DNA of 64,000 nucleotides, from assembly GCA_905331475.1 (NCBI GenBank), contig CAJNYU010004201.1:70935-134934 (forward strand), given 5' to 3'. A program made the translations under genes and the position numbers. The stretch is from Rotaria socialis (Eukaryota; Rotifera; Eurotatoria; Philodinida; Philodinidae). The notes beneath the pieces are model-generated. The model saw nothing but the letters and a program-made list of their open reading frames with translations. It did no database searches and was not told the origin of the DNA. Of this stretch, positions 33,988 to 44,703 are shown piece after piece (positions within the stretch are counted from its first letter, which is position 1; each line of letters begins with the position of its first letter).

Positions 33988-35530
33988 TCAACATTTTCTC
34001 GTTGTATTTAAATAATGTTTTGCTAGATCTTCAAGAAATTGATCGAAAAGTAAAACTGATGTATCATCGTCCATGAATTCTGTTGCTGGTAATTGAGATT
34101 TATCAAGAAATCCTAATCGATATAGATAAACATTATTTAATACAACATAATCATAACCAGCCATAAAACTTTCACAACACTAGAATAAATAAAAATAAGT
34201 AAATACACATACTAAATTCAATATGATTCTTACTTGACTTATTCTAGCATGCGCATGAGATTTGAAACGTGCATCAAACGTTGGCACATCTTTGGGTCCG
34301 ATATAATAGGGTTGCCACGGTTGTGAATAATGAGGTCGAAAGAGTGGAACTATTTTATCTTCACTCGCTTCTTGTTTCCATGCTTGATAATTTGTTAGAA
34401 ATTGGCATGTAGGACAAACATCGGCTTGTAATGGCTGTAATTGATTATCGTTCCATAGTAAAATTAATTCACGCTTGTTTTGTGGTAATGGCGTTCCACG
34501 TTTTACGGTATCGATATGAATTTCAAACGCTGGAATAACATAAAGTGTGCGATTAAATTCTTCGATCAGTTTTATTTGAGTATAGAATGAAACAAGATGA
34601 TGAAATAAGTCCGAAACAGGAAATATATTGATATCAAGTGTTAGAATATATTGAACAGTGGATGGTGTTGTGCCCAAACGAGCTATATTACGAAGAAGAT
34701 TTGATGGATATGGAGTTGAATCAGTTTCTTCAGTATGATTAATATAGGTTAGTTGTTGACAACGGACGGCATATTTAATACTATGAGAATGATGTTGATT
34801 CGATATTGAACCTAAATAAAATAAAAATTACGTATTGAGGGTTTTCATTTTGATGCTATTAAAAAAATCTCAAGGAAATTTTTAAAGTGAAAATGTTCAA
34901 TTTTAAGAATTTCCCATTGTAGCAACAGAAAGGGTGATGATCTGTTGGCTACTTTTCTATAGGAAGCGAAAATATATAAAGTAACTTACGTTCATATGCT
35001 GTTGCTGACATTACAAGATGAATATTTAGTACCTTGAATAATCTGCGATTGCATCGGAGCCATATCGATGCATAATCAATATCATCACTAGCTCGTATAC
35101 CTTTGACATATAGACTTAATGATATTGGTCCATCCCAAACTTTAGTATGATTTAGTAAAAGATGAAGATTTTCAATATTGGTATGTAAATTAAGTGCCAG
35201 TAAGTGAGCATTTTTTGTTAGATTACTTTGATATCGCATAAAATTTTGTACAATTAAATAATTTCCTGATATATCAAAACGTTTTTCCATTTCGATTGTT
35301 TTATAATATGGACGTGTGTCAAGATCGTAATCGGGCTCATCCGAACTTTCTTGAAGAAATAATATTGTTGAAAAAAGTACACCATTAACTATATTTAAAA
35401 TCAGAAGGCCAACAATAAGAATAAGACAAAGTCGAAATAAACGATTAAATTTATGTCGCTTATGACATGCAATACTAAATCGAAGAAAATAACGTTTCAT
35501 ACGAAATATTAAACGTTGCAAAGGAAACAT
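33988..35530 (-). CDS. B4GAT1: B4GAT1-like glycosyltransferase (GT49)
   Basis: Type II Golgi enzyme. In vertebrates B4GAT1 adds glucuronic acid to the O-mannose glycan of alpha-dystroglycan, priming it for LARGE. Minus-strand exons 34990-35530, 34234-34811 and 33988-34179 give 436 aa (human 415). A short basic cytosolic tail precedes a single membrane segment (LCLILIVGLLILNIV, about 34-52). The catalytic part shows LYVKGI, then NIARLGTTPSTVQYIL with TLDINIFP, YVIPAFEI, CPTCQFLTNY, YYIGPKDVPTFDARFK and the final MAGYDYVVLN, in the order of human B4GAT1. The metal-binding DxD of the family (human VVDVDML) appears here as LDIN, so the second Asp is Asn, at about residue 240. It may be an active variant or a changed specificity. 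Confidence 0.88.
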
Positions 35531-35607
35531 AATCGGTTTTTCAACAAAATCAATTTAATTAAGTGAGTTTACTTTAATACAATAATGAAGAAATAAAAAT
35601 GATAAGT

Positions 35608-36126
35608 TTATTTGAATGTTGGTTGATTGGAACGCGCATAGGATGTAAGCAATTGATTAAGACCAAAATCAGACCACTTATTTTGTGTTTCGTCAACAAT
35701 TTCCGACAGCAATGTCAAATCACTTTCAAATTCGTCTGGATTATACGATACGCTATTGTTGTGGTTAATTTCTGTTGCGTGATGATTTACTCCTGTACTA
35801 CCAACAGCTCCTGTACTATCAATAGTTCTGTTAGTTGCACTAACGGTATGAGTTGTTCCGTGTGATGAACCACTACCGGTTCCAATCGTTGATGTCGTTC
35901 GGCCCAGTGAACTACCTGTTGCTATGCGAGTACTACAATTAGCGGCTGCTGCCGATGCAAGTAAATAATTGGCGTCAGAATTATCGTCAGGATTGCCTAA
36001 ATGAGGTAATTCGTCAAGAATCCACTCACGATCAATTAATGCAAGTTGACGACCATTAGGCAAATAAACGCCATCCATATATTCATATGAAAATAAATCT
36101 AAAGAAGAAAAAAAATTGTTGTTCAT
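35608..36126 (-). CDS. Uncharacterised 172 aa protein
   Basis: Single open frame with ATG 36124-36126. Not recognised. The first 50 residues look structured (EYMDGVYLPNGRQLALIDRE, WILDELPHLGNP), followed by a long Thr/Ser/Gly-rich low-complexity centre (about 65-125) and an acidic amphipathic end (FESDLTLLSEIVDETQNKW). There is no signal peptide or membrane segment. Its stop is only 77 bp before the B4GAT1 ATG on the same strand, so it may be the first member of a three-gene cluster with B4GAT1 and TPC2. A possible internal acceptor (tcttctttag near 36102) means that the first eight codons could instead be 5' leader. Confidence 0.5.
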   Translation of the reverse strand: MNNNFFSSLDLFSYEYMDGVYLPNGRQLALIDREWILDELPHLGNPDDNSDANYLLASAAAANCSTRIATGSSLGRTTSTIGTGSGSSHGTTHTVSATNRTIDSTGAVGSTGVNHHATEINHNNSVSYNPDEFESDLTLLSEIVDETQNKWSDFGLNQLLTSYARSNQPTFK

Positions 36127-36407
36127 TGATTAAATTAAAAGAAAAGCGTAAACATAAAAATAAAGATTTAGGAAGGAATTAAGGTAAAAATCAAACCTAT
36201 AAATAAGATCTATAAGAGGAGAAAAAAATATCCAACCGGATGCAAGACTAGGATAGGAGGTATTTAACAAAGAAAATTTATATTCTAAAAATGACTAGGC
36301 AAAAAAGACAATAGACAACGAAAAAATGAATATATTTTAGCATATAAAAACAAAGAATCGTGCGGGAAATATGGATCGGCAATATTGGTTATAAATCTTT
36401 ATGATAA

Positions 36408-38927
36408 TTATGATGGAAAGGTTTTTTCTAATGTAGTTGATGCTGTTTTTAAACGTCGATCGACAGCAGCTACTAAAGCTGAACCTTTGGATGAACCATC
36501 TTCCGAAAGAACCAAACGATGCTGGAAAATAAAGATTAAGTAGAGTATACAATAAGTTGTTTTGTTTTCGTTTAAAGCTTACTGTTCTTGGTACAAGACG
36601 ATCAATTGTTCGAATAAGATTTTTCTTGAATTTTTGATGATGACGGAAAAGTGTGCCGTCAACAGCCACTGTTACGGAAGGCATATTGAGCCGATTGATA
36701 AGAACCGCAATAGCTAGAAAATATTATTTTTCAGTATCATCGACTAACCGAATATGAAGATTTCGAGAATCAACTATTCTTGTGAACATGAAAAAATAAT
36801 AATACGATGAGTGCTTTCTTTTACCTGCGGCTGCTAATTTAGCTGCTCGAAGTGATACTGTTTTGCATACTTCTCGAATAATATAACAATCATCGTACGA
36901 TGGTTCATGAATACCAATTGAAGTTAGAATATTAGCAGTAATTGATAAGTCTTCAGCTAGAATAGAAATTATATTTATATATTTATAAATCATGAAATTT
37001 ATTTTTTACTTGTGTCACTTTCAATGTCTGCAACATGTTTCGCGTAGAAGCTTCCTATGAGCCAAGAAAAAAGCATTATTTGATAGTTGTTTTTTTAGTT
37101 TACTATTCGTTCTATTTTTACCTCTTAAAATAAGAAAAATATTATAATCAGGTCGAATGCTTGGTGATTTTTGCATGCGACCGGGAAACAGAATTGAACG
37201 TTGAACCAAATCCACAATGATTAAACGAACAATTTCGCCGAGATAAAGAGCTAAACTTAATATTTCTTAAAACATTTTCTTTTTTTCACAATGTTTCGGT
37301 TTTTACCAGAAATCATTTTTTCAAAAATTTGTTGTTGCGGTGTTAAACTCGATTCATCAAGCTCACGATCAATATCTGTTCGAATAAAATCAAGAGAACC
37401 ATTCTAAATAAATAAATAAAACAATCAATACATATATTTATATTAACTTAAATCGACTACAAACCTTTCCAAGTGCGCCCCATTCTGTACTAATAATAAC
37501 ATTTTTTGTTGCAGTATCTCGTGGACTTATCCATTTAGGTACATTATCAAGATGTTCAAAATAACAGGCATTTGTTCCTAAAAGAAATATGATGCCTGAA
37601 AAAGTTTTTAATTTTAATAATCTATTTACCTGTGCCAAGAATAACACCTGCTCTGCAATCACGATAAGTTGAACTACATGCCATTAATGTACCAACCGTA
37701 TCGTTGACTAAAGCAACAACTTCTATGTTGAGACCCTAGACGAAACACGGATAATAGCATTATTGATTGTTTATCTAATTGCCCTTACTTTTCGTCGATT
37801 AATAGCTGCTTGTAACATAAGGACAACATCATTGCCAACAACACTGGTACAACTAAATCCTTTTGTCCATGACACTAATGTAGCTTCTCGTAAACTTGTT
37901 TGATGACAAGGAAAACTGAATGTAAAAGCTAAAAGGAGACAAAAATAATCATAATCAGTTTTTTCAAAGATTTTAATTAAATTTTATGTACGGTCCAATA
38001 GATAATTGAGCATAAACTGTATAAGGATGGCTATGTGAAATTTAAACTTTCACTCAATATATGACAGAACTAAAAATTCGCTACTAAACCTGTTTGTTTT
38101 CGATAGACCCCCATATCATTATTATCAAAATATTATCTCCTGCATTGAAAGTACTGCTAGCATACATTCTAAACGATCCCATTCACTCGAAATTTACGAT
38201 TTCCTGATGTGTTTTCATGGCTTACACTAATTCAAGCAATACATTAACAAAAGTGAATGTTTTTATGTCTTAGTTTTAGTTTTACATGCAATCATCATCG
38301 CACACATACAAATAAATGAGAATTCTCAAAATGTAAATTTAGTATTATAAAAATCAAAATAAAGTTGTTACCTAAATCGAATTTATAATCAGGTGATTTA
38401 AGTAAAGATAATTTATTATCATCAATAAATCTTTGTAAACATTCAGCAATATAATCAAATAATTTTTCTCCTTCACCTAATAATAATGAATGCGGAATAA
38501 GAAATATTTTATTATTTAAATGCATTCGATTTCTTGCTTCAATAACAACATGAGAGACTCGAAAATTTGAACCACCTAAATCAACAACTAAATATTCTCC
38601 AGATTCTTGTCCACTCGGTCCATGATGTACATAAGTTGGAAACATAGCTAATTCATTTGCTGCTCCGTCAGATTTTAAACCATTTGTCATTTCACTATTT
38701 AAATTTGCCATAACACGGCGAATTTGCTCTTCAGATAATTGAAATGGGCGAAGAATATTTCGTACTTCATCGTGAAGAACAACACGTTTGGAGCTTTGCA
38801 AAGTCCGATGAATATAATAAGCGCCAAGGCCTATCGCTGTTAATACACCTGTTGTTATACCGGCAAGTTTTAATGTCTTAAAAACATCTATTTTAAATTC
38901 AATAATGTATTCTGATGATGGCGCCAT
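36408..38927 (-). CDS. Hexokinase with an N-terminal membrane anchor
   Basis: Phosphorylates glucose to glucose-6-phosphate. Ten minus-strand exons from 38372-38927 to 36408-36521 give 520 aa, a single 50 kDa hexokinase unit. Conserved blocks: [12 protein letters not shown] (phosphate 1; usually GTNFR), [34 protein letters not shown] with the catalytic Asp, [22 protein letters not shown] and [14 protein letters not shown]. Residues about 17-38 ([20 protein letters not shown]) form a clear membrane helix followed by basic residues. Animal enzymes normally have only a short mitochondrial-binding peptide, whereas plant type B hexokinases have such an anchor. The ATG directly follows a ttgttttag acceptor. 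The RABAC1 stop is 208 bp upstream, so the two may be co-transcribed. Confidence 0.94.
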
Positions 38928-38945
38928 CTAAAACAATTCATATAC
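38928..38945 (-). promoter_or_regulatory. Candidate trans-splice acceptor at the hexokinase ATG
   Basis: The minus strand reads tatgaattgttttag followed directly by ATG, 208 bp after the RABAC1 stop. A (TA)n-like stretch lies just upstream of it. Confidence 0.5.
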
Positions 38946-39135
38946 GTATATATATATTCTTTATTAGTATTGTCAAGCGAAGAAGAAAAAATTGACATAG
39001 TCTTTGTTAAGAGTGCTTTGGAAAATATCATCATATTTAGTGCATTTAAAATTATATCGAAAATTCCCGATAAAATATCACATTGTAATAAGAGAGAGAG
39101 TGAGAGAAAAATGGGAATCAGAAGTTCTTATTCGT

Positions 39136-40042
39136 TTAAGCTTCCTCCATTTGTACGCCAAAGGCTTCTTGATTTGGTGTTTGATGAAAGAGTGCATGAA
39201 GTAATATAACAAATACTGAAGCGCCTGAAAATAAGAACAAATGTGTAAATTAAAAATTTTAATTTATTTGAATTACCAAGAATCCAAAATATTGCTGAAC
39301 CTGCGCCGACCATGAGAAGCAATGGAACACAAAGACACATTACCGCTATATACTGTTGACTTGTTGGAATCTGATGACCTTGAAATGAGAAAAAAGTAAG
39401 TTAATTAGAAAATAATTCGTTTTGATCTGTCAAATGACTTACCCATAATGGATAATTGGCTGTCACGATTTTTTAAAGTAACTAAATAACAGCCAGCACC
39501 CATTGCTAGTAAAACAAATAGTAAAGCTGGTGATGTAATTCTAATTAAAATGAAATAAATCTCCGTTTTATGTTCTAATAAAAATTATCTTACACGCAAT
39601 AGATTGATAAAATAACAGCAACTATTATGTAATTTGTTCGAAAATGTTCAACATTTAAAAGAAGTCGACGACCAGCTAAACTCGAAAATATGATTTTCTG
39701 TCTATATTTTTAAAAATTGACATACCAGCTTTAATGCTAGCAGGTTTTTTAAACTGATTGGTATGAAAAAATTCTGTCCAAGGACGTAAACTTTTAGTTT
39801 GTTCGCTGTATAATTCGCCAACATTTAGTTTTTGAATATTCGACAAATTCCAAGGTGATCTATTGATTTCGAAAAACAAAGATAAGTTAACAGAATAAAC
39901 AATGGTACTATGACTACAAATCATTATTGTTCGCAGAACTGGCACTATTGTCTTCAGAAGCACCAAGCGGTATTTCTGTATGTTGAGATCCAGGAGAGAG
40001 CATATCGCCACTAAGTTGTTTAGTTGTCTGCATGTCGCTCAT
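39136..40042 (-). CDS. RABAC1: Prenylated Rab acceptor 1 (RABAC1/PRA1) homologue
   Basis: Golgi/ER membrane protein that binds prenylated Rab GTPases and helps displace GDI. Minus-strand exons 39918-40042, 39726-39859, 39594-39675, 39443-39540, 39277-39378 and 39136-39224 give 209 aa (human 185). After a polar head come RPWTEFFHTNQFKKP and RRLLLNVEHFRTNYIIV, then ILSIYCVITSPALLF, LTLKN-like LVTLKNRDSQL, a second hydrophobic pair with LLMVGAGSAIFWILGA and finally LHALFHQ with an acidic end. Human has RPWSTFVDQQRFSRP, VRNVEYYQSNYVFVF, GAGSAVFWVLGA and SHAAFHQ. The first exon is Ser/Asn-rich and specific to this lineage. It sits just upstream of hexokinase. Confidence 0.94.
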
Positions 40043-40556
40043 TTGAATACGTGTGATAGACTGAAATAGAATGAGTCAATAAGCTTTCAAGAGCATATGG
40101 AAGAGTCATCGGGTCTCAGCATATCCACATAATAAACATAAATAATAATCATCGCTTAACCAATCGGACATAGGAGATAGATGGCACCAGTTGAAATCCA
40201 GTTTCTTTTCTTCCAAAAACTCTATGTAATTGAATTATCATATATACAGCATTGGAAGGCTAGTCATTGAATGATCCATCTAAAAAACTCTCTCAATTCT
40301 ATGCCATGCAATGTTTCATTCTAAGTGAGAACGTACATGTCTTAAGTTTATTCTTATTACCGACTGTAAAACGTAAGAAACTATCATTTATTGTGAGTAG
40401 ATTTACCTGTAAAGAGTTTAAAAATAAACTTTGACTGTTCGGTATTAAACTGATTGTTATGCTTTCTATTTTCTATTCAATGAATATTTCTGATAGTTGT
40501 TTATTATTGTTTCAAATGTCGATAAATTAACGATGGATTAATAAAATGATTGAAAA
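40043..40556. other. Intergenic, no gene seen
   Basis: 514 bases between the intronless secreted gene and RABAC1, both minus. No frame or repeat is recognised. Confidence 0.5.
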
Positions 40557-41693
40557 TCAATACGAAGAAGGTAAAAGAAAATCTTCAATAGCAAATGGAT
40601 AAGCTACATTGACTCCTTGTCCTCCAGCATCAGGTGTTGTCCAAAAACTAAGTCGATCGAGACGTGGATTAAGTAAAGCTTCGATGGCAAAAGCTTGCCC
40701 ATATTCGTTTCTTTGTGTATCATCAACGAAATAATATGTTTCAGCAACACCATAGAAATCAGGAGCACCAAGAACAGACAACGATGCTGATGCATCATCA
40801 ATAATATGGCTGATTAAACTTTCATAAGTAGCTGTTTGCCGATCGATGTAACAAGAGAAATCAATACGTGATGGTAATGGTAACTTTTCATTCTTCATAA
40901 AATTCAGACTACGATAGACCCAATACATCGATCGATGTCCATTCAAAGCTGGAAATTGTGCATCGATATAATCAGCTTGAAGAACATGTTTTTCAAGTCC
41001 ATCCACTAGAAAATAGACCGATGGAGTAAAATTGGCATTTGTGACAACTTCTATAAAACGTGGATAATGAGTAGCAAGAAACCAATCTTGGTTTGCTTTT
41101 GCGCCAATCATTACTTCACCTTCGAGATAAACAGTTTGAACCAGTAGAACACCATCCGGTCGTTTAACATTTGCAAGCGCTTGTAAAACACTATCGACGG
41201 TCTTTTCGACACGTAATGTAAATTCGCTAGCATTTAAATGAAAATATCCAAAGCCAACAGTTAAATTACCAATTGTATAATCTGCAGCACCTAACCATAG
41301 AAGGCAAACATCTAAACGCAATCGATGACCATCAATGGCGCTCTGAATAGATGCTACATCATTAGCGTATTGATGCAGATTTGTCTTTTCTTGATCACTT
41401 AATGGAAATGTAGCTTGCCAATTTGGATCGGCCGATCCATTCGGTTGTGCAACAAGCCAAATTCGTAAAGAAACAAAAGTTGCACCTCTATCAGTAATAC
41501 CTTGAAGTTGAGTCAGAACTGTTGATCGTACATTTGGAGTATGATATTGTGTTATAAAGACACTATCGATAAAATCAGCTTCAGTAGCATGATAATCAAC
41601 ACCAACATCGTAGGCTGAAGAATAAACGACTGCACTCAATAGTAAAGCAATAACAATAATATCAATATGAAAATATCTTACAAGAAAGAACAT
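40557..41693 (-). CDS. Intronless secreted protein, possible TIM-barrel glycosidase
   Basis: 378 aa in one exon, striking beside neighbours with 3-19 exons. The N-terminus has a signal peptide (IDIIVIALLLSAVVYSSA). The mature start is YDVGVDYHATEADF. An Arg-rich beginning of a strand (GATFVSLRIWLV), a possible catalytic-type VYLEGEVMIG, a long central region with Trp/Tyr clusters (YWVYRSLNFMKN) and an end AGGQGVNVAYPFAIEDFLLP give the feel of a (beta/alpha)8 glycoside hydrolase such as cellulase- or arabinogalactanase-like enzymes, but I do not recognise the family. N-glycosylation sites are present (NLT, NAS, NFT). Intronless plus secreted suggests either lateral transfer or retroposition. 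ATG 41691-41693 follows a tatactag acceptor by one base. Confidence 0.6.
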   Translation of the reverse strand: MFFLVRYFHIDIIVIALLLSAVVYSSAYDVGVDYHATEADFIDSVFITQYHTPNVRSTVLTQLQGITDRGATFVSLRIWLVAQPNGSADPNWQATFPLSDQEKTNLHQYANDVASIQSAIDGHRLRLDVCLLWLGAADYTIGNLTVGFGYFHLNASEFTLRVEKTVDSVLQALANVKRPDGVLLVQTVYLEGEVMIGAKANQDWFLATHYPRFIEVVTNANFTPSVYFLVDGLEKHVLQADYIDAQFPALNGHRSMYWVYRSLNFMKNEKLPLPSRIDFSCYIDRQTATYESLISHIIDDASASLSVLGAPDFYGVAETYYFVDDTQRNEYGQAFAIEALLNPRLDRLSFWTTPDAGGQGVNVAYPFAIEDFLLPSSY

Positions 41694-43639
41694 TCTAGTA
41701 TATTAAATACCTTGTTAATATTCTATTTTGATAGTTTGCTTTTCGTTATAATATTTATTACTTTGTGAAGGTCTATCTTTATATAATATTTTCAATTACT
41801 GCCAATAGCATCTGTATTTTTTCTCACATAACAAGCATTTCAGTTGTCTAACTTTGTTTTTCAGTTATATTTTCTTTCAAATAAAAATTTCAAATAAGTG
41901 GCATATTTCTTAAACGACTTGTCCAAACGTAACGCTGTGACATTTTGACAAATTGTTTTGGAATTATCTCCAAAGGCATAAGAGCTAACAAGGTCGTTCA
42001 AACATCATTCGACGCAACTTATCATACTCTATTTATGTTGAAAGAATGACCAGGTTTGACTGAACTCTCGCGCTTCTAGAAAGGCTTTATCATCGTGTAA
42101 CACTGCGACAAAAAAGGATCCTTTTTTCTAAGGCTGCTTATAAAGCTCCAATTTTTTGACGAATCATTTCTTCAAATGAAATGCTTATGGTACCAGTTTT
42201 GTAGCGAATTGAATGGGCTTTCAAGCAGTAAAAAATATTTTTCCCTAAACTATTTTCGCTCAGATTAAAAATGCAAAAAACAAACGTAACTCTATGACAC
42301 GTTTTTTTTTGTCGATCAAATTTGAAGCACTTAATATGCTTAAAAAGATTTATTGTTTATATATATTGATCACTGTCGTACATATATCCTTCTGTAAAAG
42401 AATCAAGTTGCTACATCAAAATACGAGCTCAATAATTGTATAGTAAGTTAGAAACTGTACAAGAACTTATAAGTTGTCCTGAAGAATGAGAGTAAAAAAT
42501 GAATAGGTCATTTTGTAGAGAATCAAACTCTGGATCGAATGGTATATTACTCTGCATTTTACTTTAAATTTCTTGGTTAGAAAATTGAAAATACAATTTT
42601 TGAAAACTGAAAAACTCAATTCTTTTTACGAAAAAAAGTTCAGATTCACAATCAGCGTAAAAACCTATACCAGAAAATAGGCTTAGATCTGTCTATATCG
42701 AAAAAACAAAATTTTTAAACCTGATCAGGAAAGTAGCGCGTTACGTGGACAAGCCGATTAATAGAAGGCTTTCTATATCTTGATATTTTCTCTTGAATAT
42801 TCATTCTGAAGTAACTGAGATGGCGTTGCATAAATCAGATTCTACAATGATCTGTTTAATTTTTCTCTCACGTCATCGATCTCGTTTAGATTCTATTTAT
42901 TTTAGAGCCAAAATACGTCAGCATAATTTTTTCTAGCTTCTGTTTTGAGTATTTTTAAATGCTGTTTTTCCGATAAATTTTTATGGATGCAAACACATTA
43001 TTATACTAGATCTGGAGAAAAAAAATTTTTGAATTAAGACTATCATTGCTCTCGTCGTTAGGAAACATTAAACCCTTAGAATAACACTTTTTCATGATGC
43101 TATCAAACATTACGAATCATACAAATAAACGAAATCAAGTACTATATAAAAAAAAGAGTCAACGTCTTATACAAAATGACATTATTATAATTCGAAATCT
43201 TGAATATGCGATTAAAATTGATATTCGTCTTGTAAGTTTCTATCCTATTTTAAATAACTTGCAACTGTTGTTTTGGTAGCTGTAGATACTCGACCGATCA
43301 TTGTACAGGTAAACATTGAAAAATAAATTGGAGAGAATATTTTATATATTATCATACTTAGGAAACGATGTCTCTATTTCATCATGATCATCAGCTGATT
43401 GTGATTGAGGTCTATTACTAAAATGTGATGTCAAACCATTCTCATGTTCATTAAATGCAGATTGTGAATGCTTATTAATGACAGTACACGGTGATAGTAT
43501 GTGCGCTAGTACAGTAATATCGTGTTCGACTTTAACTCCGTGTCCAAAGCTGCAATCAAACATGTTCAGCACCGAATATAATATGTGTCAACAATACACG
43601 ATGTGGTATACTAGTGTGTTATCCGATTTCTACTTTTAG
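41694..43639. other. 1.9 kb without a recognisable gene
   Basis: AT-rich. Frames at 43094-43279 (plus) and 43342-43572 (minus) are short and carry no family signal. An upstream exon of the broken VWA gene could lie here, but I could not find one. Confidence 0.4.
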
Positions 43640-44703
43640 CAATAATGACGACGGAACGACCACCAACACCTGTAGAAAGCTCGACAACGCCTACAGAAAG
43701 ATCGCAGTCACCATCATCAACAGAAAGCTCAACAGCGCCAGAAAGATCATCACCACCAACAGAAACACCGTCAACAATGACAGGAAGATCATCAACAACA
43801 ATAGAAAGACCATTGACAGCTACGACTACACCAAATCCTTGTTCAAATGGAATGTGATGTTTGAATAATGTAAGTAATTATGATCGTGATGATATACTAC
43901 ATGATGAATTTATTATATCGATTAAATATTTAATTTTTATATTTTCTAGTGAACATGTCAACGTTCAGGAGACAGCTTCTACTGTATATGCACATCATCC
44001 TATTTGGATGCCAGTTGTGAAAACAAGACAACATCAACTGCTACTTCTGATCTCGTTGACAACATCGTTAACGGCTCAAACGTAACTTATGAGCGTACAG
44101 TAGAAAATGTACTTAATAGAAACACTTGGACCAATATTCTTGCTGTCGTTGATGTCACTGGTTCAATGTTACCTTGTCCAGTTGCTGTTTACAAATGGAT
44201 GACATCAACAAATCAGCAAACTGATAGAATCAAGTATTATGTCTTCTTTAATGATGGAAATGATAAAATCACAGCAAATAAATCCATAGGTTCCACAGGA
44301 GGTCTTTATGGTATTGATACTTCCAATTTTAATCTAGCATTAAATACTATGAAAACAGCAATGAAGAATGGTAATGGTGGTGATTTGCCTGAAAATGACT
44401 ATAGAAGCATTACTATTCGGTATTCAACAATGTCCAAATTGTTCGAATATTATTCATGTAGTTGATAATCAAGCAACACCACGTGATATGATTTTATTGA
44501 GAAATGTAAAAAAACCAGTCAAGGTCTTCGTTTGCCAATTGAATGAAAATGCTTTAAAGACAAATCTGATAAATATTGCTACCAATACAGGCGGCTCAAT
44601 TCATACAATCGAGCAAGGTGTAGTAAACTTTTCAGGTAGTGGTACAATCACTATTGGAACTCGTACTTACAGAAAAACGGCTACAGGTTACTTTGTCGTT
44701 TAA
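43640..44703 (+). pseudogene. Broken mucin-stalk / EGF-like / VWA-domain gene
   Basis: After a ctacttttag acceptor a Thr/Ser/Pro-rich stalk (TTERPPTPVESSTTP and on) runs to the start of an EGF-like motif (NPCSNG) and meets a TGA at about 43855. After an intron ending tttctag at 43949, the rest of the EGF-like module (SFYCICTSSYLDASCE) leads into a VWA domain: ILAVVDVTGSMLPC with the MIDAS DxTGSM, then YYVFFNDGNDK and NGGDLPEND. At about 44399 one extra base shifts the frame. The continuation (EALLFGIQQCPNC, IIHVVDNQATPRDM, NTGGSIHTIEQG) is intact in the next frame to a stop at 44701-44703. The stalk-EGF junction also does not join in frame with any acceptable splice. At least two lesions are seen. 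It was probably a secreted or surface adhesion protein; an assembly error remains possible. Confidence 0.6.

Noticed and set aside
42000-43000. Possible transposon remains
   Set aside because: No inverted ends, duplication or coding motif could be shown.
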